Source of the DNA: Nannocystis bainbridge
GTDB lineage: Bacteria > Myxococcota_A > Polyangia > Nannocystales > Nannocystaceae
Reading direction: 5' to 3'
Assembly (NCBI RefSeq): GCF_028368995.1
Contig: NZ_JAQNDL010000001.1
Span: forward strand, 4,464,001-4,528,000
Length of the DNA: 64,000 nt
Shown here one piece after another: positions 9,344 to 17,781 of this stretch. The position numbers and the translations under genes were made by a program. The notes under the pieces were generated by a model that ran no database searches, was not told where the DNA came from, and saw only the letters and a program-made list of their open reading frames with translations. Positions within the stretch are counted from its first letter, which is position 1, and every line of letters starts with the position of its first letter.

Positions 9344-11170
9344 GTGATCACCGCCCAGAATCACTACAAGAGCAACCTGCGCGACATCTTCTTCAATCTG
9401 TTCGAGGTCCTGAAGATCCAGGAGGGGGCCCTCGGCAAGGGGGTCTATTCGAGCATGGATGAAGAGACGGTCCGCTCGACGCTCGAGGGCTACGAGGAGT
9501 TCTGTCAGAAGGAATTGGCGCCGTCGTGGGCGCTGTCGGATCGGGTCCCGCTCGAGCTCGACAAGGAGACCGGCAACGTCACGCTGCCGCCGCCGGTGGC
9601 GCGAGCGATCCGCACGACGCTCGAGCAAGGCTGGCCGCTGCTCAACCTGCCCGAGCACCTCGGAGGCAGCGGCGCGCCGCACTCGGTGGCGTGGAGCGCG
9701 TTCGAGCTGACGGCCGGCGCCAACGCGGCGGTGGCGTTCTATCTGCTCGGGCCGCTCATCGCCCATATCATCGACCGCCTCGGCACCGAGGAGCAGCGCC
9801 GGCGCTTCGCCAAGCCGATGATCGACGGCCAGTGGGGCGGCTCGATGGTGCTGACGGAGCCCGACGCGGGCTCGGACGTCGGCGCGAGCCGGACCCGGGC
9901 GCGCCAGGTCGAGGGCGGGGTGTGGGAGATCGATGGCGTCAAGCGCTTCATCACCAACGGGGACTTCGACGCGGCCGACAATATCGTGCACCTGGTGCTG
10001 GCGCGCCCCGAAGGCGCGGGCCCGGGGACGAAGGGGCTGTCGATGTTCATCGTGCCCAAGTTCTGGGTGAACGAGGACGGCAGCCTCGGCGAGCGCAACG
10101 GGGTCTACTGCACCAACATCGAGCACAAGATGGGGATCAAGGCCTCGGCGACCTGCGAGATGACGTTCGGCGAGCGTCACCCGGCCCGCGGCTTCCTGGT
10201 CGGCGAGGTCCACGACGGCATCCGCCAGATGTTCCACGTCATCGAGCACGCGCGCATGGCCGTCGGCGCCAAGTCGATGGCGACGCTGTCGACGGCGTAC
10301 CTCAACGCGCTCGAGTACGCGAAGATCCGCGTGCAGGGCTCGGACCTGCTGCGCGCGACCGACAAGACGGCGCCGCGCGTGCGGATCATCGAGCACCCCG
10401 ACGTGCGCCGGATGCTGATGCTGCAGAAGTCGTTCGCCGAGGGCATGCGCGCGCTGACGCTGTTCACGGCGTCGGTGCAGGACCAGATCGAGCTGACGGG
10501 CGGCCACGGGGCGGCGGCCAGCGACGACCTCGACAAGCTGAACGACCTGCTGCTGCCGCTGGTGAAGGGCTACTGCTCGGAGAAGGTGTACGAGCTGCTG
10601 GCGGTGTCGCTGCAGACGTACGGCGGCTCGGGCTACTGCCAGGACTACCCGATCGAGCAGTACATCCGCGACCAGAAGATCGACTCGCTGTACGAGGGCA
10701 CGACGCACATCCAGGCGCTCGACCTGTTCTTCCGCAAGATCGTGCGCGACGGCGGGTCGACGCTGCGCAGCCTGATGGGCCGCATCGAGGCGACGCTCGC
10801 CGAGGTCGATGCGAAGGGGCCGCTGGGGGTCGAGCACGCGGCGATGTCGCGGGCGCTGGCCGACCTGCAAGGCATCTACATGACGATGCCGGCGAAGCTG
10901 CAGGAGTCGCTGTACCACGTCGGCTTCCAGGGCAACCGGATCCTGTTCGCCACCGCCGAGGTGGTGATCGGCTGGCTGCTGCTGCGCCAGGGCGCGGTGG
11001 CGGCCGAGCGGCGCGAGACGGCGACCGACAAGGACCGCGACTTCTATCAGGGCAAGCTGGCGGCGGTCCGGTTCTACGCCCGCAACGTGCTGCCGGGCGT
11101 CACGCTGACGCGCAAGTTGATCGAGCAGGGCACGCTCGAGCTGATCGAGGTGCCCGAGGCGGCGTTCTGA
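9344..11170 (+). CDS. Acyl-CoA dehydrogenase, large (about 600-residue) subfamily
   Basis: Flavin-dependent acyl-CoA dehydrogenase, 608 residues, catalysing alpha-beta desaturation of acyl-CoA in beta-oxidation. The GTG at 9344 starts at ITAQNHYKSNLRD, which matches the usual N terminus of this long subfamily; the open frame runs up to 9197 but has no family content. The middle domain has MVLTEPDAGSDVGASRT (substrate/FAD loop); the C-terminal helical domain has YGGSGYCQDYPIEQYIRDQ and IDSLYEGTTHIQALDL, where the catalytic Glu of this group lies. It ends with the C-terminal extension typical of the AidB/long-chain group. A rho-independent terminator follows at 11214. Confidence 0.92.
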   Translation: MITAQNHYKSNLRDIFFNLFEVLKIQEGALGKGVYSSMDEETVRSTLEGYEEFCQKELAPSWALSDRVPLELDKETGNVTLPPPVARAIRTTLEQGWPLLNLPEHLGGSGAPHSVAWSAFELTAGANAAVAFYLLGPLIAHIIDRLGTEEQRRRFAKPMIDGQWGGSMVLTEPDAGSDVGASRTRARQVEGGVWEIDGVKRFITNGDFDAADNIVHLVLARPEGAGPGTKGLSMFIVPKFWVNEDGSLGERNGVYCTNIEHKMGIKASATCEMTFGERHPARGFLVGEVHDGIRQMFHVIEHARMAVGAKSMATLSTAYLNALEYAKIRVQGSDLLRATDKTAPRVRIIEHPDVRRMLMLQKSFAEGMRALTLFTASVQDQIELTGGHGAAASDDLDKLNDLLLPLVKGYCSEKVYELLAVSLQTYGGSGYCQDYPIEQYIRDQKIDSLYEGTTHIQALDLFFRKIVRDGGSTLRSLMGRIEATLAEVDAKGPLGVEHAAMSRALADLQGIYMTMPAKLQESLYHVGFQGNRILFATAEVVIGWLLLRQGAVAAERRETATDKDRDFYQGKLAAVRFYARNVLPGVTLTRKLIEQGTLELIEVPEAAF

Positions 11171-11213
11171 GCCGTCGCTCAGACGAGGCGGCCGCGCACG
11201 GCGGCCGCGCACG

Positions 11214-11249
11214 GACCGGCCTCTGCGGGGCGACGCAGGGCCGGTCTTT
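11214..11249 (+). terminator. Rho-independent terminator after the acyl-CoA dehydrogenase gene
   Basis: GACCGGCC at 11214-11221 pairs with GGCCGGTC at 11239-11246, with an inner stem CTGCG/CGCAG, followed by TTTCTC. It lies 43 bases after the stop codon. Confidence 0.75.
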
Positions 11250-11367
11250 CTCGTGTCCGCGGCCCCGCGACCGCAGGTCGCAGCGGGGGCGCTCACGATC
11301 GCCGCTCGCCCGCCGGCTCGCGGAGGGACGCGCGCGTGCGGAGGAAATTGCTACTCTCCGCGCGACC

Positions 11368-12120
11368 ATGACTCACCGCGCTTCGCTCGTCCTCTCGCTC
11401 CTCGTGTTCGCCTGTCAAAATCCCGCGGGGCCGCCGGCGGCCAAGACGGGGCCGGAGGTCAAGGCGACCGAGCCGCCGGCGAAGAGCGACCCGCACGCGG
11501 TGAACCCCCACGCCGCCGATCCGCACGCGGGCAACCCCCACGCGGCCGGGCCGCACGGGGCGGAGCCGGCGGCGGAGACGTCGCGGCCGGCGCGTGAGCC
11601 GGTCAATCCGCACGAGGTGACGCCGAGCGGCAAGACGCGCGAAGAGGTGGTGCCCGGGCTCAACTACAAGGTGCCGGAGGAGTGGACGCGCAAGCCGGGC
11701 TCGTCGGCGATGCGCCTGGCCGAGTTCGTGCTGCCGGGGCCGGGCGGCGACGCGGAGCTGGCGGTGTACCGCTTCGCCGGCGGTGGCGGCGACGCGAAGT
11801 CGAACGTGCACCGCTGGCGCACGCAGTTCGCCAAGTCGGACGGGTCGCCGCTCGGCGACAGCGACGGCGAGGTGCAGGAGGTGACCCGCGAGGCGCTGAA
11901 GCTGACGCTGGTCGACCTGAAGGGGACGTACATCGCCCAGGTGACGCCGGGGGCGTCGGAGCGCTACGCCGACCCGAACTACCGCATGCTGGCGGTGATC
12001 GTCGAGGGCGCGGGCGACCCGTACTTCTTCAAGGCGGTCGGGCCGGAGACGACGCTGAACGTGTGGAAGCCGACCTTCACGTCGTTCGCCGACGCGATCG
12101 AGGTCATCACGGCGAAGTGA
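11368..12120 (+). CDS. Probable lipoprotein with PHA repeats
   Basis: 250-residue protein of unknown function. N terminus MTHRASLVLSLLVFACQN looks like a short lipoprotein signal with lipobox VFAC. Residues about 37-70 carry a His/Pro repeat (PHAVNPHAADPHAGNPHA), low-complexity and potentially metal-binding. The C-terminal 150 residues form a globular domain (LNYKVPEEWTRKPGSSAMR, then AELAVYRF and NVHRWRTQF) common in myxobacterial and planctomycete lipoproteins. ATG at 11368 was chosen for the signal sequence. A TTCG-loop hairpin begins at the second base after the stop. Confidence 0.75.
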   Translation: MTHRASLVLSLLVFACQNPAGPPAAKTGPEVKATEPPAKSDPHAVNPHAADPHAGNPHAAGPHGAEPAAETSRPAREPVNPHEVTPSGKTREEVVPGLNYKVPEEWTRKPGSSAMRLAEFVLPGPGGDAELAVYRFAGGGGDAKSNVHRWRTQFAKSDGSPLGDSDGEVQEVTREALKLTLVDLKGTYIAQVTPGASERYADPNYRMLAVIVEGAGDPYFFKAVGPETTLNVWKPTFTSFADAIEVITAK

Positions 12121-12121
12121 G

Positions 12122-12173
12122 CTGTCCTTCGGGACAGGAGATCATGAGGACATGTCGTGAAGGACATGTCCTC
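12122..12173. repeat. Dispersed hairpins: TTCG-loop hairpin plus GGACATGTC palindrome
   Basis: CTGTCCTTCGGGACAG (12122-12137) forms a 6-bp stem capped by TTCG, immediately after a stop codon. GAGGACATGTCGTGAAGGACATGTCCTC (12146-12173) follows. The pair fills the gap between two convergent genes and could act as a bidirectional terminator. Confidence 0.75.
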
Positions 12174-12184
12174 GGGTGCAGGCT

Positions 12185-12781
12185 TCAGGCCTGGGCCCAC
12201 AGGGCGGTGAAGGCGGCGACCTCGGCGTCGAGCAGGATGTCGAGGTCGGGGCCGTCGTGCATGCAGAGCAGGCGCTTGCGGCGGACGTCGAGGACGGCGA
12301 TCGCGGCGTCGCGCGGGGTCTGCTCGCCGAGGACGCGGGCCATCAGTCGGGCGGCGATGTCCGAGAGGGTGTGCGGCAGCGGGTCCTCTTTGAAGTAGAG
12401 CTTGATGACGTGCGGGCGCCCTTCGATCTCGAGGCCGAGCTCGGGGTTGACGCTGATCGGGAGGCCCTGAAGGCTGCCGATCTGCCAGCCGGGCTCGAAC
12501 CACTCGATGCGCCGCTGACCCCACCAGCCGAGATACGCCTCGGCGATGTTGTCGAAGCGACCGCCAGCGTTGGCCCGGGTGAGGTGGTCACGCAGCTCCC
12601 ACTTGGTGGTGGAGGCGGCGTGGGTGCGGATGATGGCCTCGCGCACGGGCCGGTAGAGGTCGCCGGTGGCGGTGTAGGGGCCGCGGTGCTTGATGTCGCG
12701 CACCTTGGCCAGCTTGCCGGTCATGCTGGGCCGGCCGACGAAATCGACGAAGTCGGTCAACGAGATGCGAGTCGAGTCCAT
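12185..12781 (-). CDS. Conserved-looking hypothetical protein, 198 residues
   Basis: A soluble 198-residue protein without signal peptide or membrane segment. ATG at 12781 starts MDSTRISLTDFVDFVGR. The central part (about 115-155) reads NPELGLEIEGRPHVIKLYFK, an alternating strand pattern with an acidic-x-Lys spacing that superficially recalls PD-(D/E)XK-fold proteins, but I cannot establish this. Good codon use and a clean start support a real gene. Function not recognised. Convergent with the PHA-repeat lipoprotein. Confidence 0.7.
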   Translation of the reverse strand: MDSTRISLTDFVDFVGRPSMTGKLAKVRDIKHRGPYTATGDLYRPVREAIIRTHAASTTKWELRDHLTRANAGGRFDNIAEAYLGWWGQRRIEWFEPGWQIGSLQGLPISVNPELGLEIEGRPHVIKLYFKEDPLPHTLSDIAARLMARVLGEQTPRDAAIAVLDVRRKRLLCMHDGPDLDILLDAEVAAFTALWAQA

Positions 12782-13263
12782 ACGCTCCCTCAGTCGAAGA
12801 AGAACGTAGGCGATGGCTTTGATCCGCTGCGGATCAAGCCTGCGAGGCCGTGGAACGGCGAATTCAGGGCGTCTGCGCGATCACCCGGGCGCTGATCCGG
12901 ATCAGATCAGGGGGCCGTGAATAGCGCGGCCCAAAAAATGCGCGGTGAACGGTGAGCGCGGCGAAGGTGCGAAGGCGACGACGCGGGCAGGCGAGCGGCC
13001 GCGAGGCCCGTCCTACCGAGGTCGCGGCGGCGCATCCTCTTCAGCGGTCGTAGAGGTGGCTGCGAGCGAGCGGCGCGCCGAGGAGTCGCCCTCGGGCGCG
13101 AGGCAGGTCGCCGGCGTTGCTGTCATCCTCGCGGGGCGGCGGTCGCTGACGCCGTCGCGTGGGTGCTGGCTTGGCTGTCATCCGCGAGGCGCGTGGCATG
13201 CGAGGTCGTCGATTCGACGTCCTCAAGCGCTACCGGTGCGAGGTAGCGATGCGCTCGAGGGGC
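12782..13263. other. Intergenic region without recognised gene
   Basis: 482 bases between two leftward genes. ORFs here have no recognisable content. A short hairpin GATCCGCTGCGGATC lies near 12822-12836, and GATCCGGATCAGATCA lies near 12895-12910. The region presumably holds the promoter of the 12185-12781 gene and the 3' end signals of the Fur-family gene, but I see no clear boxes. Confidence 0.5.
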
Positions 13264-13704
13264 TCAGGCGCAGCGGGCACACTGGCCCTTGATGAGGATC
13301 TCGGAGATGTTGCCGACGACCGACTTGTTCGAGCCCGGGGCGGGGGTGAGCTTGACGCGCACGGTCGAGAGGCAGGTGACCTCGCCGCACTGGGTGCAGA
13401 CGAAGTGCGGGTGCTCGGGGTGATGGGCCTCGCGGGCGCGCAGCTCGAAGCGCCAGACGTTGTCGCCGAGGTTGATGCGGTTGAGCAGGCCGGCGCGGGT
13501 GAGGTCGATGAGGTTGCGGTAGAGGGTGGCGGCGTCGAAGCCGTGGTGGGCGAGGGCCTCGACGAGCTCGCCGTGGCTGGAGGGGGTGCCGGTGCCGTGG
13601 AGGTGCTCGAGGACGGCGATCCGGGGGCCGGTGACGCGGAGGCCGGCCTCGCGAATGGCGTCGCGCAGGAGGTCGAGCGAGGCGCGGGCTTTGGGGCGCG
13701 GCAT
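13264..13704 (-). CDS. Fur-family metal- or peroxide-responsive repressor
   Basis: 146-residue Fur/PerR/Zur-type repressor. N-terminal winged helix (about 1-85: LRVTGPRIAVLEHLHGTG, then FDAATLYRNLIDLTRAGL) and C-terminal metal-binding dimerisation domain with HHPEHPHFVCTQCGEVTC and a second Cys pair at the extreme C terminus (GQCARCA), which would form the structural zinc site. ATG at 13704 gives the normal length. The regulated metal cannot be told by eye. Divergent from dcd with a 105-base shared upstream region. A second Fur-family protein is encoded at 59238. Confidence 0.88.
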   Translation of the reverse strand: MPRPKARASLDLLRDAIREAGLRVTGPRIAVLEHLHGTGTPSSHGELVEALAHHGFDAATLYRNLIDLTRAGLLNRINLGDNVWRFELRAREAHHPEHPHFVCTQCGEVTCLSTVRVKLTPAPGSNKSVVGNISEILIKGQCARCA

Positions 13705-13809
13705 GCTGCAAGAGGATAGCACCGGCGGCCCAACCGCAGCAGCAGCCCGGGGCGGGCTCACGCGGGCCGGCCGCAGCGGAGGTCGTGGCTGTGGTATGCG
13801 GGGCTCGCC

Positions 13810-14376
13810 ATGACGATCAAGTCTGACCGCTGGATCCGCCAGATGTCGCAGGAGCACCGGATGATCGAGCCGTTCGAGCCGTACCAGGTGCGCGAGACGG
13901 ACGGTCGGCGGGTGGTGTCGTTCGGCACTTCGAGCTACGGCTACGATGTCCGCTGCGCGCCCGAGTTCAAGATCTTCACGAACATCAACTCGGCGGTGGT
14001 CGACCCGAAGGACTTCCAGCGGAACAGCTTCGTCGACTTCACGGGCGACATGTGCATCATCCCGCCCAACTCGTTCGCGCTGGCCCGCACGGTCGAGTAC
14101 TTCCGGATCCCCCGCGACGTGCTCGTGATCTGCCTCGGCAAGTCGACGTACGCGCGCTGCGGGATCATCGTCAACGTGACGCCGCTCGAGCCCGAGTGGG
14201 AGGGCCACGTGACGCTCGAGTTCTCCAACACGACGCCGCTGCCGGCCCGGATCTACGCCCACGAAGGGGTGGCGCAGATGCTGTTCTTCCAGTCCGACGA
14301 GGCGTGCGAGACGTCGTATGCGGATCGCGGCGGGAAGTATCAGGGCCAGCGCGGGGTGACGCTGCCGCAGGCGTGA
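13810..14376 (+). CDS. dcd: dCTP deaminase
   Basis: Deaminates dCTP to dUTP for dTTP synthesis. 188 residues, typical length. Family motifs: [54 protein letters not shown] (catalytic Glu in the EPEWEG region) and [23 protein letters not shown]. The C-terminal nucleotide-contacting tail [13 protein letters not shown] is present. ATG at 13810. Divergent from the Fur-family gene. Confidence 0.96.
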   Translation: MTIKSDRWIRQMSQEHRMIEPFEPYQVRETDGRRVVSFGTSSYGYDVRCAPEFKIFTNINSAVVDPKDFQRNSFVDFTGDMCIIPPNSFALARTVEYFRIPRDVLVICLGKSTYARCGIIVNVTPLEPEWEGHVTLEFSNTTPLPARIYAHEGVAQMLFFQSDEACETSYADRGGKYQGQRGVTLPQA

Positions 14377-14385
14377 AGGGCCGGC

Positions 14386-14784
14386 TCAGACGGGCGTCTT
14401 CGGGCTCGACGGCGCGACGGGAGCGCTCGGGGCCTCGCTCGGGGACGTCGGCGGGCGGTTCGAGGTGGTGCCGGGCGAGGCGGGTTTGCCCATGAGGCAA
14501 CCACCGCCCGCGAGGGCGCCGAACGCGAGCGCGGCGGCGGTGGCGAGGCGCGGCAGGAGGCCGACCCGGTCCTTGAAGACGATGTCGCCCCGGGCGTCGT
14601 GGACGTAGCGAACGCAGGGCTGGTCGCCGGCGGCGAGCAAGGCCTCGGCCTCTCCCTCGCTCATGGTCGAGAGGTCGGTGACATCCTTGCGGCACAGGCG
14701 ACAGAACCGCGCGCGGCCGTCACCGTCCATCCGCTCCCAATCCGCGCTGCAGGGTTCGACGATCCGGAGGCTGTCGCTTCGCAT
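14386..14784 (-). CDS. Small Cys-rich, membrane-anchored protein with Pro/Ser tail
   Basis: 132 residues, function unknown. The N-terminal half is a Cys-rich domain (EPCSADWERMDGDGRARFC, RLCRKDVTDLS, QPCVRYVHD) of a kind that recurs in myxobacterial genomes and probably binds metal. A hydrophobic segment (LPRLATAAALAFGALAGGGC) follows, then a 30-residue Pro/Ser/Ala tail. ATG at 14784 is favoured because the domain begins right after it. Convergent with dcd, 9 bases apart. Confidence 0.7.
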   Translation of the reverse strand: MRSDSLRIVEPCSADWERMDGDGRARFCRLCRKDVTDLSTMSEGEAEALLAAGDQPCVRYVHDARGDIVFKDRVGLLPRLATAAALAFGALAGGGCLMGKPASPGTTSNRPPTSPSEAPSAPVAPSSPKTPV

Positions 14785-15093
14785 GCAGGGGCCGAACGCG
14801 CGCGACGTGGGTCCGCTTTCAGGCCGGTGAGTGCGCGGAGTCCTGGTGGCGTCCCGGCCGAGGCTCGTTGCCGCGCTCACGGGCGCAGGCCGCATCCGAA
14901 GATGGGGGCGAACCGCGGCTCGGGTGAAGACATGTCTTCGAGGACATGCCACGTGCGCGACCCGGCGGAAGGATGGGACGCGGCCCATGGCTCGCGTGAC
15001 GACAGGTCTTCGAGGGCGTCTTCGTTGCGGGCGCAAGCCGCCACGAATAGATGTGTCTTTGAGGGCATGTCCTGAGGGACATGCCGTTCGCGG
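14785..15093. other. Intergenic region with three hairpin clusters
   Basis: 309 bases without a gene. It holds palindromic elements at 14926-14950 (perfect GAAGACATGTCTTC followed by GAGGACATGCC), 14999-15025 (GACAGGTCTTCGAGGGCGTC) and 15053-15087 (TGTCTTTGAGGGCATGTCC, then GAGGGACATG). Different copies keep complementary arms although their bases differ (GAAGAC/GTCTTC against GAGGAC/GTCCTC). Confidence 0.65.
14926..15087. repeat. Dispersed palindromic elements, cluster of three
   Basis: See positions 14926-14950, 14999-15025 and 15053-15087. The 14-bp GAAGACATGTCTTC is perfect; the others are imperfect hairpins with the shared ACATGT/GGACA cores. Confidence 0.75.
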
Positions 15094-17496
15094 TCAGCGG
15101 ACGCTGAAGCGGGTCGACTCGAGGCGGACGGCCTGGCGGGGGTCGGCGGGGCGGGCGAGGACCTCGTGGTCGCCCGGTTCGGCGGCGATCTTCAGCTTGT
15201 AGGGCCAGTCGCTGCGGCCGACCTCGTGGCCGTCGACGAGGAAGGCGAGCGGGCCGAAATCGACGCCGCTGCCGTCGAGCTCGGCGCGGACCTCGATGGT
15301 CTGGGCGGCGCGGCGCTGGTCGAGGGCGAACACGGTGCCGGGGGCCGGGGCGACGACGCGCAGGGTCGGGATCGCGGCCGGGCGGTCGTCGCAGCCGGGC
15401 ACGCGGGCGCGCGGGAGCCAGGGGCGGCCGAACAGGTCAGGGGTGTCGCCGCCGGCTGTCCTGAAGGACAGCCACTCGTCGTAGGCGGCCGGGAACACCA
15501 CGGCGGTGACGGAAGCCTTCGCATCGCAGCGCAGGCCGGCGGGGGCGCTGCGGTCGGGGCGGACGTGGACGTGGTAACCGCAGCTGTCCTCGGGGACATG
15601 TCCTCGGGAGAACTTGCGGTGGACGCGTTCGTCGCAGGCGGGGCCGACGGGGGCGCCGGACAGCGCGCAGACCTCCACGTCGACCAGCAGCTCGGGCTCC
15701 CACAGCGGCCGGCGCTGCGGGACGTCGGCCATGGCGCGGCGCATGACGTCGGCGAACAGCGGGCCGGCCCCGGAGGCGCCGGTGAGGCGAGCGGTCGGGG
15801 AGCCGTCGGCGTTGCCGAGCCAGACGGCGACGGTGCGCTCGCGGGTGTAGCCGACGGTCCAGGTGTCGCGGTAGCCGGACGAGGTGCCGGTCTTGACGGC
15901 GACGGGGTAGGCCAGCGCGAACGGGCCGCGGCCGTGGAGGCCACGCACGCGCGCGAGCGGGTCGGAGAGCGCCTCGGTGACGACGGCGGCGACCTCGGGC
16001 GTGAACACCTGCGCGGGCGCGGCGGGGGGATCGGTGGTGGTGAAGCGGAGGGCGATCGATTCACCGCCGCGGGCGAGGGCTACGTAGGCAGCGGCGAGCT
16101 CGCGCAGCTCGATCTCGCCGCTGCCGAGCGCGAGGGCGAGGCCGTAGTGGTCGGCGTCGCGGTCGAGGCTGCGCAGGCCGAGGTCCCGCAAGGTGCGGAG
16201 GATCGCGGCGGGGCCGAGCTCGGCGGCGAGGCGCACGGCGGGGATGTTGAGCGAGCCGGCGAGGGCCTCGCGCAGGGGGATCGGTCCCTCGAAGCCGCGG
16301 TCGAAATTCTCGGGGGTGTAGCTGCCGCCGCCGGGCTCCTGAAAGGTGGTGGGCACGTCGGCGGTGAGCTCGGGGCCGTGGTGACCGGCGGCGAAGGCGA
16401 GGCCGTAGACGAAGGGCTTGAGGGTGGAGCCGGGCTGCCGGCGCGCGCGGACCATGTCGACCTGGCCGCTGATCTCGTCGCTGTGAAAGTCGGCGCTGCC
16501 GACGTAGGCGAGGACCTCGCCGGTGCCGTTGTCGACGACGAGCACGGCGGCGTCGCTGGCCCCGCGATCGGCGATGGCGGCGAGGTGGACGCGCACGGCG
16601 CCCTCGATGTCGCGCTGGAGGTCGAGATCGAGGGTGGTGGTGGTGGCTGTCCCCGGGGACAGGCGGCCCTCGAGGCGGAGGGCATCGACGAGGTGAGGGG
16701 CGAAGAAGGGGCGGGTGAGCGGCCGGAGCTCGATCGGCTCGGCGACGGCGCGGTCGTGCTCGCGATCGGTGAGCTCGCCGGCGTCGCGCAGGGCGCCGAG
16801 GAGGGCGCGCTGGCGCAGGAGGACGCGATCGAGGTAGGCGTATGGATCGAGGTAGCTGGGGGCGCGCGGGAGGACGGCGAGGAAGGCGGCCTGGGCCCAG
16901 CTGAGGTCGTGCGGGGCGACGCCGAAGTAGCCGCGCGCGGCGGTCTCGGGGCCGGTGAGGCCGTGGCCGTAGGGCAGACGGTTGAGGTAGGCGAGCAGGA
17001 TCTCGTCCTTGCCGAGCAGCTCCTCGAGGTTCTGGGCGCGGGCGACCTCGAAGAGCTTGTCGGTTAGGCCGCGAGCGCGGGCCTGACCGCGAGCGTCGAG
17101 CATCTTGACGAGCTGCTGGGTGATGGTGCTGGCGCCGCTGACGAGGCGACCATGGCGGACGCTCTGCAAGAGGGCGCGGGCGACGGCGCTGGGGTCGAGG
17201 CCGTCGTGGTCGAAGAAGGCCCGGTCCTCGCTGACGAGGGTGGCGGTGAGGAGGCGCGGGCCGATGTCGTCGAGGTCGCGCGGCTGACCGCGCAGGCCGA
17301 GGTCGCTGGTGAGCTCGCGCAGGAGCCGGCCGCGCCGGTCGAGGACGCGGTGACCCTCGTGCCAGGTGTCGCCGAGCGCGGCGGTGGGCTCGCCGGCGCG
17401 GCTACGGATCACCGACCAGGCGCCGCAGGTGAGGGCGGAGATCGCTGCTGTCCCGAGAGACAGGCCGAGGAGCCAGCGGCGGAGGCGAGGTCGCAT
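15094..17496 (-). CDS. pbpC: Penicillin-binding protein 1C (transglycosylase/transpeptidase)
   Basis: Bifunctional peptidoglycan synthase, 800 residues, class A PBP of the 1C type. N-terminal membrane anchor (about 8-30); glycosyltransferase GT51 domain (about 60-235) with catalytic Glu in SEDRAFFDHDG and ASTITQQLVK; transpeptidase domain with Ser357 in PGSTLKPFVYG and KTGTSSG; and the C-terminal BiPBP domain of PBP1C (about 690-800). ATG at 17496 is chosen because the anchor begins there; the open frame upstream is tandem-repeat sequence. Three dispersed hairpins lie in frame inside the gene. It lies downstream of the alpha-2-macroglobulin gene on the same strand, the known pbpC/yfhM pairing. 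Confidence 0.94.
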   Translation of the reverse strand: MRPRLRRWLLGLSLGTAAISALTCGAWSVIRSRAGEPTAALGDTWHEGHRVLDRRGRLLRELTSDLGLRGQPRDLDDIGPRLLTATLVSEDRAFFDHDGLDPSAVARALLQSVRHGRLVSGASTITQQLVKMLDARGQARARGLTDKLFEVARAQNLEELLGKDEILLAYLNRLPYGHGLTGPETAARGYFGVAPHDLSWAQAAFLAVLPRAPSYLDPYAYLDRVLLRQRALLGALRDAGELTDREHDRAVAEPIELRPLTRPFFAPHLVDALRLEGRLSPGTATTTTLDLDLQRDIEGAVRVHLAAIADRGASDAAVLVVDNGTGEVLAYVGSADFHSDEISGQVDMVRARRQPGSTLKPFVYGLAFAAGHHGPELTADVPTTFQEPGGGSYTPENFDRGFEGPIPLREALAGSLNIPAVRLAAELGPAAILRTLRDLGLRSLDRDADHYGLALALGSGEIELRELAAAYVALARGGESIALRFTTTDPPAAPAQVFTPEVAAVVTEALSDPLARVRGLHGRGPFALAYPVAVKTGTSSGYRDTWTVGYTRERTVAVWLGNADGSPTARLTGASGAGPLFADVMRRAMADVPQRRPLWEPELLVDVEVCALSGAPVGPACDERVHRKFSRGHVPEDSCGYHVHVRPDRSAPAGLRCDAKASVTAVVFPAAYDEWLSFRTAGGDTPDLFGRPWLPRARVPGCDDRPAAIPTLRVVAPAPGTVFALDQRRAAQTIEVRAELDGSGVDFGPLAFLVDGHEVGRSDWPYKLKIAAEPGDHEVLARPADPRQAVRLESTRFSVR
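15454..15473. repeat. Hairpin element in pbpC (1)
   Basis: GGCTGTCCTGAAGGACAGCC, 8-bp stem with a TGAA/TTCA loop, in frame in the C-terminal region (encodes LSFRTA). Confidence 0.75.
15584..15608. repeat. Hairpin element in pbpC (2)
   Basis: CTGTCCTCGGGGACATGTCC followed by TCGGG: two overlapping family units. In frame it encodes SRGHVPEDSC just after the transpeptidase domain. Confidence 0.75.
16647..16662. repeat. Hairpin element in pbpC (3)
   Basis: CTGTCCCCGGGGACAG, a perfect 16-bp palindrome, in frame (RLSPGTA) at the junction between the glycosyltransferase and transpeptidase domains. Confidence 0.75.
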
Positions 17497-17559
17497 CGCA
17501 GAGAGAACGCGGGAGAGGCCGGGAGTGATTCTCGCGCGAGAGGGAAAGAGCGGTGCGCG

Positions 17560-17710
17560 GGATGAGAGGCGGTGAGGCGCGCGAGACGGACGGGCGGGAT
17601 GAGAGGAGACGGGATGAGAGGAAGTGAGGCGCGCGAGACCTCGGGCGGGACGAGAGGAGACGGGATGAGAGGAGGTGAGGCGCGCGAGAAGTCGGGCGGG
17701 ACGAAAGAGT
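17560..17710. repeat. Tandem repeat, 51-52-bp unit, about 2.9 copies
   Basis: Three copies starting at 17560, 17612 and 17663 share GGATGAGAGG, then GTGAGGCGCGCGAGA, then CGGGCGGGA. It lies in the 285-base gap between the alpha-2-macroglobulin stop and the pbpC start, so it sits in the pbpC leader. Confidence 0.8.
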
Positions 17711-17781
17711 GATTTTCGCTGGCGAATCACTCGCTGCGTCGAGCGGCGCGCGAGGGAGGTCGCGCGCCGCTCGCGGTCGGC

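Noticed and set aside
9526..11367. Long N-terminal extension of the PHA-repeat lipoprotein frame
   Set aside because: It is an out-of-frame reading through the acyl-CoA dehydrogenase gene; the lipoprotein signal begins at 11368.
15166..17067. 633-codon plus-strand open frame
   Set aside because: Antisense shadow of pbpC with no recognisable motif.
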